64,000 nt of DNA from Hymenoscyphus infarciens (Eukaryota > Ascomycota > Leotiomycetes > Helotiales > Helotiaceae). The translations under genes and the position numbers were made by a program. Location: contig LLCB01000061.1 in NCBI GenBank assembly GCA_001414345.1, forward strand, positions 124,001 through 188,000, given 5' to 3'. Shown here one piece after another: positions 21,761 through 33,200 of this stretch; the first letter of the stretch is position 1; every line of letters starts with the position of its first letter. The notes beneath the pieces are model-generated. The model was not told the DNA's origin, did no database searches, and worked only from the letters and a program-made list of their open reading frames with translations.

Positions 21761-24700
21761 AATTACCGTTATATTATTAATAAAACGAATTATATAAAAC
21801 TACCCATGTTCTAATAAGATCGTATTATCAACTTAGTGGAGCCACTTACTAGCTCTTTATACCACAGTTGCAAGTCTCTATTGAAGATGCTTGTTATACG
21901 CATTTGCGACAGCCTCTGTAATTACTCTTCCACTCATCACTTGAAAATTCAACAACACTCCTAAGGACAGTACAGCAATATCTTAAATTTCAATACAATA
22001 ATTCTTTCTAAGCCTTCTTAGAAAGGTGGTATATTCTAAATAATTTTATATATCTCTTATTTAAGTAGGTATGTATACGGAGGATTTCTCTTGAATAAAT
22101 ATACTTTCTCATTTCATCTCCTATCTACTAAGAACCTTTCAACGCTTTTAGAGACCTATAATTTTTGCGCTTTGCCGTCGCCTTTTATCGTGTACCTTGA
22201 ACTTCTTCGACAGAACCTGACAGAGAGTATAGGAAAGGCACTAATTTTCTATGCCAGCCCAGCATTAGCCCCCGTCGATCAGAAACTTGTATAACTCAAG
22301 GTGAACACTGGCAAGATCAATGATGTGCGAACAGACCACATAAGAGCTGGTCTCGGTCAGATTTCTCAAAAAGCTTAGCTAAATTCAAGAGGAGCTAGGA
22401 AAGGAGTAACGTTCTTCGTTCCTCAGAGCGAGTCTAAAGAAAGAAAGATAAAATAGAAGATGAAAATAAGAAGACGCGTAATTGATGTGAAAGGGTATAG
22501 TTGATACACCCATCACCGAATCAACCACTTCTATTTAGTCGTACTCTAGATTCGCTACGCTTGTATATCCTAGACGTTCTAGAATATTCAAATCAAATAA
22601 ACTTCACTGAGATAAGTATTTGTAGTTTATTCTTAAGAAGGATCTCCGGACTTCATTTGATTAACGTTGGTTAATCTAAATACTCGCGATGAACATAATA
22701 GCATACTTAAACTTACTAAACACACCACCTACTCGTTCAAAGTAGTCACACAAGGAGTCAACAAAGCACACCAGAGATCCAGAACAATGTCTAGAATAAT
22801 AAGATAAGAAGACCAAGATATCACTCATCTCAAGTTAGTTTTCATCAAGAACTATAGCTATTTCTCAAGAACTATAGCTATTTCATCAAGCTCTAAGCCT
22901 ATTTCGCAAGTGCCTATTTCGCAAAACAAACAAGTCAAAGAGCCTTGAAGAGAAGTGTAAACACTAAAAGCTAGTTGATTGACTACATAACTAACGTGGA
23001 GTATTTTCACTTAGCTAAGGTTTTTTATATATTCTTATTATTATTCTCCCCTTTCTTTTCCTTTTCTAGAAGAACGAATTTTATCAAAAGCTTGATATTT
23101 TTTTTTTATATATCAATCGACCATGTTTGGATGCTTCAACCTCTTTTTTCTGGGTCTTGAATAGCCTGGGAATTGGAGAGAATGTGTTCTACTTTTGGGG
23201 TCGGCTACGAATTCTTACAACCCCCCCCCCCCTGGTAAGCCTCAAAGTTTCGAAAACTTTTCAACATTCTCAATTTGACCATCTTGTTCTTAGACTTTCT
23301 AAATTCCTAGTCGCGATCGGGTTTTCAAATTAGAGGAGGTGATGTTGGAAAGATGTTGGTGGTATCTCTGTATCTGTACTGAGCAGAGAGGAGGGAATAT
23401 TCCGTTTCCGCGTAAAAAAGGGGGGAGGGGGGGGAACTTGTTGAGTTCCACAGAGAGAGAGACCTTAGCACTCACACTTCCTGCGTTCTCCTTATTTTAT
23501 CCTTCTCTAACTTGTTATATAGCTGCAAGCTTCAAGTGTAGAAAGGTTTATATATTCCTTGGGCTCTTGTAATAAGGGTATAGATAACAGGGATAGGCAA
23601 AGATAAATCATCTTTTCGCTCTCCGTGAGACTTGAAAATAGAGCAAAGAGTCTTCGGACACTTATCGGGAAGTATGCTTGCTTCTTAAGAAAGCGGGGGG
23701 AGAATATAGGAGAGAGGGGCTTGTTGGGGAAATGGATGTCTTTTCTTTCCCAAGTTTCCCTCGTCTCGAGTTCAATTCTTACGTGATTTTCTATGAGATG
23801 TCTTTGTTTGACAGCGTCTAAAGAAAGCATTGGCCTGTTGGGCGGTCTAAACTTTGAGAGAAACTTTTAGTGTATACCACCTTGTTTAGAAAGTGGATTG
23901 AGCGCAAATTGCAAGAGAGGGAGAGGGAGAGACTAAAGAAGAACAGCGGTGAGAACCCATGATTTTGTTTAATATCGCCACTTTGAGGGTTGAGGAGGGG
24001 GTTTTATCAAGTCGAGAAGAATTAGGGAGTAATATATTAGAAGCAATCTTGTTCTCGCATTGTCTTTCTTGGATTAAGTGAGGCTTTTTACTATTCGCAT
24101 ACAGGATACAGGTTTGTCGTAAAGGGCTGTCTTTTCTTTTCCTCTCTTCTTTGGGATTAGTTACCACCAGTACGAGAAGTTCCTGGAGAAGTACCGCAAA
24201 GGTTGTCAACTCAGACAAAACTTCCGAATGTCATAAATATGGCAATGACGCAAGAATTAATACATGAGAGAAAAGAGAAGACGAAGAAGGGATGGAGAGT
24301 GGTGGAGGAGAGCTTCATATTGATAAGTCCGTCCAGTCACCAGTGAGCACATCATTTCTTATATAAACGTAGGACAATTGGTCGCCTATGAGATGAGCAG
24401 TGGGCGAATGACCACAGCTCACTTGAACTTGTTGCAGGTACTTGACCACCTCGTTCAGTTCAATGTCGTGGCCCAGACGCGTTTTGTTTTTCAAAGACAC
24501 GTTCTAATGGATACATCTATTGATACCTAAGCAAGCAGAGTTTTTATTGCGATGACAGTTCTTCCAGTCCATTGCCCATTGCAATACTCTTTGCGCAATA
24601 CAAGGGAGAACGGATTGTTGACCTTCGATCATCACTTGTTTGCTCGCGCTGCTTTTCTCAATGAGTTGGGCTCGGCAAAGCTTGGAGAATCTCATAGATG

Positions 24701-27240
24701 GGTTTTCCTCAATGGCTGTTCAATTGCATCGATTCTGTGCATCTCTCTGGCCGCAAGTCACTGACACATTCTGCACTTCATTTACAGAGTACGTCCTAGC
24801 ATATTAAAGTTCTAAAAACAACATCTTAAGTCAGCCCTTGCACACTCGACCAGATCCAAATATGTTCCAAGGGGGGTTATACTCCACGCTAACGTTTCGG
24901 GTTGGGTTGTTAACTTGAGGTCGCTCCTTCCACGACTTCGAACGCTCGATGGTGGCGCTTGCCTTGCCTCCAAGCTCGAACTCTCTAACCCCCGAAGGTT
25001 CAAAAACTTCAAACGACAGGCACCATCTAATCCAAACATCTTCCACGTCTAACGAGAGCAACCCCAACCAACTACTTGGATACATAATGCAGTCACGGAT
25101 TAAAATTGCTGAACCCTTTGGTCGGCCTGTTCGTGCCACGAGGTAAACTCCTGCGGTATCACCATCATCCCGACATATTGGCTGCGTGCCGACCCGCATC
25201 AAGGTAGTAAAGGTAGGACGAGATAAGATGGCAACACTTGACACTTGTCAATAAACAAAGGAAGAAACGTCTCCCTTCTACCCAAAAATGGGGATTTTAA
25301 AATTAGACAAGAAAACCAAAGGAACGCCACGAGTCTTGGGATTCCTCAGCCTCAGAAGTCGTGACATTGTTTAGCTGACGATGGTTGTACTCCGTAGGTT
25401 GTAGGTTGTAGGATGTAGGATTCGTCGGCACCGGCCCTTTTTTCTCCAAATCGGATTTGACATTTTTACCCTCCTGTCGATCCATTCCTCGTCCAGCAGC
25501 AAGTGGAATGTTTCAACGAGGTTCGCACAGGACAACGTTGATACCGTGTCCATGGTATGGTATCGTTAGCACGTCGAGAAAAAAAAGGGCCTTTGGAAAT
25601 AGCCTCTAAAGTAGTCGTCAGCTGCCACCAAAACAAAAACACGAGTCCTGCTAGAGACACGCCGTGTGGCTCCAAAAAACTTTACTTACCGCTCCCTCCC
25701 GGACTTGGCATCGCTTTCCATTGGCTCCCCTGAACTCCTTGTTGACTTTGGGCTGCAATCCCCTGCAGGCGAGCTAAAGAGCAAGCCACCTACGTCAGTT
25801 TCTCAACGTCAGTCGAACCCTCACTCGCTGCATCCATCCTCACCTTGCATTTCCCCATCGTTACACGAATCCTTTCATCATTGGAAGCAACGGACCAAGA
25901 GGGACATTTGATTGGACGGAAGTATGCTTCCATGACTTCAAACCGCATCATGAATAGCATCATCTTGCATGGGCGGTGCTTCACTCACTGCCTCACTTCA
26001 GGTGAAGTTCCAATCAATCCCCTCAAATCATTCACCACCATGTAATATAAGAACCCTCTCCCCTCCATACGAGCCCTATGTGCAGTGCAGTGCAGTGCAG
26101 GTGCATTACGGGGGGGGGGGGGGGCTGACGTTTCTCATGATGGACCCTGAAAAGCACGATTGAGTGAGTGGCGCTTTTTCAAGGTCCGTACTTATCTGAC
26201 CCCCCCTCCCCTACAAACGCCACAAGCCAATGGAGATGAGGCTATTCAGAGCGGTGACGATGTTTTCTTCTCCTCACATTTCTTTGCAGTTAGTTCACTT
26301 CTCACCCCCAACTACGACACGACACGACACGAACCCTTTTTCTTGGCAATCACAAGGCGAAGCAAAATCCAAGAAAGAATGAGGCAAAAATACCTTTGTT
26401 AGCTCACGAATGAGGAGAAACAATGCTTCCCCGAGTCCCATCATGACTTCATCACAAGACATACGTCAATCCTAATCCGATCCCTCACATCAGAAATAAC
26501 TTTGATACCAAACACGGCCGGCACCTATTTTCAGGGTCCAAAATCTCACCCCTATGTGGAAATGCAATCTCACTCACAGGCCTGCACCTTGAACTTTGAA
26601 TCCTTTCCTCCCCTCAAAAAGGAAGAAAGAAAAAGGGGTCCAAAGGAGAATCTAAAAATGACATCAACTCGTACCCCAATACAGACAAAAGCAACACACC
26701 TTTTTTTTGGTTGGTTGCTTAATTACATATTCGACAGCGGTCGACATGAAAGGCCCGCAAATCCCCTCCACCCTGTCGTTTCATCTGTTCTGGGGTCCCC
26801 CCTCGCAATGGCTAAAGGGAGGGCTCCACAAAATCGTCATAGGTGACCCTCCACCCATTATCAGATATCGGGGCAAACCAAAAAAATAATAAGGAATGAA
26901 TTGAGGAAGTTAACATAACGTAACGAGGCAACTGAAAAGCTAGTAAGTATAGAATAGAGATGAAATCAAACCCCGACATCTCTTGCCCGCTTTCCCCTTT
27001 ACGAAGCCTCACACTTACGAGTGAGTACGTACCTATCTTCTAGCTTCCATAGAACAAAAAACCCAATAAAATAACCACCTAACTAAACAAAACGTGTCTA
27101 TCAAAGTAGCTAGCTAAATAACTAGCTGCATAAACCCACTATCCTCTACGTACGAGTATATCTACCTACTATAACAAGAAATCGACCGACTCTATATCAC
27201 GAGATCCCGTCCACTTACCTAGCTGATGTAACCTCACTAT
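21761..27240. other. gene-free region downstream of flbC side
   Basis: About 5.5 kb without a supportable gene. All frames are under 140 codons, overlap on both strands and match nothing I know. Notable simple sequences are a C12 run at 23221-23232, a small tandem copy of CAAGAACTATAGCTATTTC near 22849-22885, a (GTGCA)n stretch near 26082-26104 and a G15 run at 26110-26124. Composition returns to normal after about 22 kb, so this is not a RIPed repeat. Confidence 0.5.
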
Positions 27241-27614
27241 AAAATAACTCGCTTAATTGTTAAAGTCCATCTTACTTAGTATAGTATCTTTTCTTTTCTT
27301 TTATCTATTCTATCTTTTATCTATTCTATCTTTTACCTATTCTATCTTTTACCTATTCTATCTTTTACCTATTCTATCTTTTACCTATTCTATCTTTTAT
27401 CTATTCTATCTTTTATCTATCTAACCTATCTAACCTATCTAACCTATCTAACCTATCTAACCTATCTATATCTATACCTCTCTCTATACCCCTCTATACC
27501 CAGCTAGCCCGCAGGCTTACTAAAAAGAAAAAAAAAGAAGAAACCCTCTTACTCTCTACTCTCTACTCGACGTTTCAAAGAATACCGGCTAGTAGATTCT
27601 TGAATTCAGAGTAG

Positions 27615-27654
<40 letters not shown>

Positions 27655-27746
27655 AAAATAAAAATAAAAATAAAAATAAAAAAAAAAATAAAAATAAAAA
27701 AAAAACGAAAAAGAGATAATGTTTATTACCTAGGAAAAAAACTATA

Positions 27747-27780
<34 letters not shown>

Positions 27781-28455
27781 ATTAAATCTAATCTATTCTA
27801 ATATAATCCACTCTAATCAAATCTAATCTAATCTATATAATCGAATATAATCTACTCTAAATAATCTACTCTATTAAATCTAATATAATCCACTCTAATC
27901 AAATCCAATCTACTCTATTAAATCTAATATAATCTACTCTAAATAATCTAATCTATTCAATTAGTCCTCATCTTATTAGTCTTGAAATTTCAAGGTCTCT
28001 CTCTCTTCTTCTCTCCTCTCCTTTTCTTTCCTTACCTCTCCTCTCCTCTTCTTTCCTCACCTCTTCTTTCCTTTCCTCTTCTCTTCTCTCCTTTCCTCTC
28101 CTTTCCTCTCTCTCCTTACCTTTCCCCGCTTTAATAAAAATTAATAAAAATTAGTTAAATCTTTAGTTAAATACTTTAGTTAAAGACTTCAAAATCCCCA
28201 GTTTGCTTACTCTACTCTAATCTACTCTAATCCACTCTAATCCACTCTACTCTATACTATCTACCTATTAATCTATCTATCTATCTGTCTATCTATCTAT
28301 CTACCTGTCTACCTTACCCTACCTTACCCTACCTTACACTTACCTTACCTTACCTTACCTTACACTTACCTCACCTTACACTTACCTTACCTTACCTTAC
28401 CTCACCTTACCTTACTTATAACTTACCATACTTATACCTGCTAGGAAAAAAAAAA
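27241..28455. repeat. simple-repeat cluster 3' of flbC
   Basis: About 1.2 kb made almost entirely of short tandem repeats. Unit types in order are a 16-bp unit of the type TCTTTTACCTATTCTA (about 27288-27420), a 9-bp CTAACCTAT unit (about 27421-27468), an A run of about 35 (27618-27652) followed by AAAAT repeats, CTAT repeats (about 27752-27780), TAATCTA-type repeats to 27960, a CT-rich block (about 27990-28125), CTAT/CTGT repeats and CTTAC pentamers (about 28311-28432). The plus strand is strongly pyrimidine-rich outside the A tract. It starts about 0.9 kb beyond the flbC stop codon. Confidence 0.85.
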
Positions 28456-29375
28456 AAAGAGACTACTAGGACCAACCAACCATGTGTTTAATGTTTCACA
28501 AACACATGGCATAGATGGTATTTGGTACTGTACACGCAGGCTTGGCTTGCCTTGGCTTGCCTCGTTGCCTCGCTCGTCCAATGGAGCCGAGTTCGTGACT
28601 AAAAGGGACAAGTTGACCGATTGGAAGGAAAGTGGGGGAAAAAAGGGGAATAGGGGTCCAAAAGGATTGTTGAGGGGTTGGGTAGGTGGGGTGGCACACC
28701 AAAAAGACGGTGTGGCAAAAGTGCTCTTGAGAGAATCAGAACGTCACACACATGCATGCGGTTTTGGAAGCTTGGAGATTTTAACAGTTGGTGGGTTTGA
28801 TATCTTTTGTATCATTGAAAATTATGTATTAAGTAGCGACTGTATGGATGAGATACCCTATCGGTAATCATCCTGTGTAATTATCTATTAAAAAGTAGTG
28901 ACTGTTTACGGCCATCTTGTTCGGTCGTGGGGTATATATATGACAGCGAGAGTAAGAACATATCCACTTAATCGTACAATCCACCCAAAGTCGATCCTAT
29001 GCCATGGCTATAGTTCGCTTGATGATTTCCCCCAAAAACGCCTGTAAATGAAGCAAAAAGCAAAGGTCCAATGCCTTCCCATCCCAATAAATTCCAGGGC
29101 CTCTGAAGGGCTCTTACTGAACGACAGTAGCAGAAGAGAATCTTTCTAGCAACTGAATCCACCGGTCGAATGCTATACAGGTCGAAATTAATATAAAAAA
29201 AACGGCTGCCCCCGGGTAACAAAAAATATGAACACGCAGTTGGGGATATCGAAGAACGCAAAAACCGCAGATAAAAATCGTCTCTTTTTTGACTTTTGTC
29301 CAGTTCTTTCGTGACGTGGTGAAACTTCTAAACAATCGCAACACAGCTCGATATCGTCTTTTGACGAATGCAGGG
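28456..29375. other. flbC 3' flank
   Basis: About 0.9 kb between the simple-repeat cluster and the flbC stop. No gene supported; the frame at 28484-28867 reads as low-information sequence. It presumably contains the flbC 3' UTR and polyadenylation site. Confidence 0.45.
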
Positions 29376-30615
29376 TTATTCGTCCGATTGGTGATCCTCG
29401 GATCCTGCTTCTGAGCGCGCTTCTCCCTTGTGAACCTTTCGGTGTCTTCGGAGGTTTGAGACGACTGAAAAATGTCTTCCGCACCCTTCTACTTCACAGC
29501 AGAATGCTATCTTATATTAGTGAATGCCACGGGGTTTCTTGACATCTTTCCAACTTACGTTTTTCACCAGTATGGCTGTACATGTGAGTTTGAAGTGAAC
29601 TGGGGCGGGTAAATCGCTTGTCGCAAACTTTGCACTTGTGCTTCTTTTGCGTGCTGGAGGAGACTTTCGAGCTGAATTGTCCCATCATCGATTGGGGCGC
29701 GGGAGGGATGCCTCCGTTGAGGAGACCAGAGGGTCTGGGTAATGTTCTAGAGGAGACTGATTCGATGTCTGAGCCCGCATTCGAATAGTCGCTCACTGAT
29801 GAGTCAACTGAACCGCCGAAGTATGATGGATAATTCCCAGTGGATGATATCGAGGAACTGCTAGAGTGTGTGGAAGGAAATCCGTATGAATCACCTGATC
29901 CTCTACCGCCAGCCCTTCCTTGCGGTCCATAAATGTTTCTGGGAGTAGTGTTCTGACTCATGGCAATCATCCCTCTACTTGCGTCGATCGCATCTCCAAA
30001 GCCCCGTGTTGATTCGTTTTGCATCCCTCTGTCATTGCAGTCAATAAGTGAATTCGGGCGTTGGAGGCGCTGCGCATCTTCGGCGACCTCGAGGAAAGAG
30101 CTGGAGGATACTGACGGTGGTGATAGACGCCGTGAAGTGTCTTGTGGCATGGCATACGTGGATCGGACGGGTGCGGGTACGTATCCCATGGACTCGTATG
30201 GGGATGATGTGGGAGGGTAGTTGCTGTGAACCGGCGACGGGGCATTCGCGTATACGGCTTCATTGCCAAAGCCAGTTGAACGGACCGGACTCAGCATCTC
30301 TTGGGTCGTGGTGAGTACATCCTGCGCGCCATAGACATCGGTCAAGAGAGAGCTACCTGAGGATGCTTGTGAGATGGGCACGCTGTGATATTGACCCATT
30401 GGAGCATTGCTGGACATTCGGGAAGCAGTTTGCTGCTTTCCCATCTCCCCGAGGGCGACATTGGAGGTGAGGTGCTGGCTGTGAGAGGGGGCGTATAAAT
30501 TCTGGTTCTGGGCGGGCGCGGAAGAAGTCCAAGGGTTGGTGAAGTGCGGCGAGTTTGAATAAGGCATATGGTCGAACATGCCGAAGCGTTGTTGATTGTC
30601 GATGGTCATGGTCAT
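29376..30615 (-). CDS. flbC: C2H2 zinc-finger conidiation regulator FlbC
   Basis: Two exons, 30615-29559 and 29506-29376, separated by a 52-bp intron (GTAAGT...TAG, with CACTAAT near the 3' end), give a 395-aa protein. The long N-terminal part is Ser/Pro/Gln/Asn-rich and probably disordered or activating. Two C2H2 fingers follow: C328-X2-C331-X12-H344-X3-H348, and C356-X4-C361-X12-H374-X3-H378 including the signature GCGRHFSVVSNLRRHRKVH. The intron splits the Pro codon of the linker between the fingers, and both fingers need exon 2 to be complete. In Aspergillus nidulans FlbC is a nuclear activator upstream of brlA in asexual development (family knowledge). It is the only convincing gene in the first 43.8 kb. 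An unspliced reading would end 15 residues after the first finger and lose the second. Confidence 0.93.
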
Positions 30616-33200
30616 CTTTTCAAGATGATCAGTGTCGATAGTGACGAAAGCGTGGTTGGTTTTCTTTAAGTCGAAGGAGTGATAGTTTCAGAGGTGCCTG
30701 GATTAGATGCACGATCCCGTCTGGTGGTCACGTAGTACTGTACTTGGGGGCCGAGGAGGTATTGCAGAATGTAGAGATGATCCGAACCGTCTCTTGGAGG
30801 GGGGGTGGGATCAGCGTTCTTTATGTGTTTGAGGGTGCACACCAAGAAGGGTTTCTCGGAGGAGCGATGTGGTTGGCTGAGCGGGGGGGGGGGTGGTTTG
30901 AGAGGCTTTTCTTTGGGTGGCCCACTACGATTCGTCTGACGGGGAGGGGAGAATGGCGGAGAGGGGAGCGGAGGACGTGCTTTTTGGGCGGTGCGTGCCT
31001 CCGAAGGGCAGAAGGGGGCCCTTGGGGATTGCGGTGGAAAAGATCGACAGCGTGCTAGCAGTTCGCAATTCCCTTGAAGAATGCGAAAAGTAGTAAGTGC
31101 GGGCAGGCGTGGGATGGGTGCTAGCGCGGCGGGCGGTTGATTTGATTTGATTTGGTTTGGTTTGGTTTGGTTTACTGGCTTTTCTTTGTTTTCCGGGAAT
31201 CTTCTTTTTTTTCCTTCCCCCTGAGGTGGGGAGAGAGTTTCTTCTCGAACGGGTGCTCTTTTTTTTCCTAGCTCAGCACGACGGGGTTGTTGGAAGTTTG
31301 CAGTGCCGGTGTGAACCTTTTGGGACGGCTTCAGAGCTGTCAGATCGTTTCGGTAGAGGGGATCGTCGTGATGTTGCGCGGAAGGACGAGGGCAAGGGTG
31401 CGGGTTACTGCGGTGAGACGACCCAAAGGCAGCAACAAGAGGCAGAAAAAGACGACGATCGCGTTTGACGGCGCGGCGAGTGGTGGTATTGGGATATTAT
31501 ATTGGGGGGGGGGGTATGCCAGACTCGAAACGTCGATACCGCCAGCACTGACAGACAGTCAGTCAGTCAGTCAGTCACTGGGTACTGGTACAGATGACAG
31601 TGGGGACGGTGGCAGTGGGTGGTTCCCGTGTAGAGTAGAAGAGTAGATGACAGGAGAGAATGGGGACGGACAGCTGAGATGAATTGTGGTCTGCGGGAGT
31701 GAGGAGCTTGAGCTTGAGCTTGAGCTTGCGCTTGAAGCATGAGGGAAGTATATGGACGATCCCCAAGCGGGGGAGGCAAGTGAGCCTTTACATAAGGACT
31801 CGCTGGTGTGTAGAGGTCGCTGTAGTAAAGGAAGGGACGGAGTAGGACTAGGACTAGGGTTAGGACTAGGAGCAAGGGTGCAGCCACGGTAGGGATAGCT
31901 GGGTGTGGTGGTGGACTACCACCGTGCTCCACGGCTATTACTATGATGAAGGAGGCACCAGGGGGGGGGGGAGAAGTAGCCCTGGCCCATGCTCATGCTC
32001 ATGCCCCGGCAAGCTCACTCACTGGTGCTGCTGAACTAGTTTGAGCTTGGCTATCAAAACTTCCGAGGGCAGCTGCGATGGGGAAGAACCGAAGAAGTCG
32101 ATGGGAAGTGACAGTGACGCTTGTCGAGGATACCTAGGTAGGTACTACCTTAATGTGAGATGTGAAGTAACTAGTACCAACAGAGTTGCTTTTTGCTCAC
32201 TAGCGTCCTTCGTCGGCCAAGCCTTTTACTTTCTTCCACTCGTCCACTCCCATCCCCATCCCTCGCTGGCTACGAGCCTACGACGAGTAGTTTTGTGGAC
32301 ACTTCAACCTCGGGCTGTGTGATGCCATTCCCATTCGTAGCATCGTAGCATCGTAGTACCACCACTCCACTTTCTCGAGGACGGCGGGGACAGCAGAGGA
32401 ACGACAGCACCACCAGTCCACCAGTCCACCACGCAATTTGACACCTTCACCTTCTTGCCCCGCTGCAACACCTTCAACAAACGTCGTTGTCTCAAACTCG
32501 AGAGCCACCGCCCACCGCAAAGCATCCATCCTTGGTCGGCTCGAGTGCCTCTCGCTGGTCGTTCGTCCCGTTTCCCCAGGTCCGGTGTGCAGATAGACTT
32601 TGATACTCGGCGTCCGCAAGCTTCCATTCTCACTCTCACTCGGATGCGCTAGCAGCATCATCAACCTCATCATCCCTCATCTGGAAAGCCGCTTGGCCAA
32701 CAGTCCGGTAACCACAGCACGGGGATACTGGAGAAACCTCTACAAGCGTCTTGACGGGTGACTGGAATTGCAATTGGTGGTACTTGGTACTTGGTACGGG
32801 TGTACTAACAAACTGGCGGGATGAGGCCCTCTCCGCCTCGCCACCGACAAGTACAGTAACTGGGAAACCAACCGAAACAACACCACCAACAACATGGTCA
32901 CGATGACGGAATCCATCATCCATCCTGTGCCCGGTGTGCCCCTATCGCCATGCCGGCTGCAGCAATCAATTCATGATGCGCGATGAGCGATGACCGCAGA
33001 GACCCTACCCTACCCTGGCTTGCCAAAGAGGCTGCGAAGAGTTTGACTTGACTGGCCGGGGCGTGAAGCCTTCAGCGGACCCTCTAGAGCCGTCAGCACC
33101 CTGTGCAGCCACACGGATCACATCACTGGACTCTCCATCTCTCTCCTGAAGAAGCCTGTAGCATGGCGTCAGTCAATGGAAGTTGGGGGCGAGTGAAAGT
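30616..33200 (-). promoter_or_regulatory. probable flbC upstream/5' UTR region with G-tracts
   Basis: About 2.6 kb directly upstream of the flbC start, GC-richer than the surroundings, with no supportable gene; frames at 30744-31646 and 32278-32673 look random. It contains three plus-strand runs of exactly eleven G (30883-30893, 31504-31514, 31961-31971), a TTTGG repeat near 31145-31172, CAGT repeats near 31556-31576, GAGCTT repeats near 31707-31730 and GGACTA repeats near 31843-31875. Assignment to flbC rests on position only. Confidence 0.4.

Noticed and set aside
30744..31646. Plus-strand frames of about 100-119 codons upstream of flbC
   Set aside because: They run through G-tracts and microsatellites and have no protein-like features.
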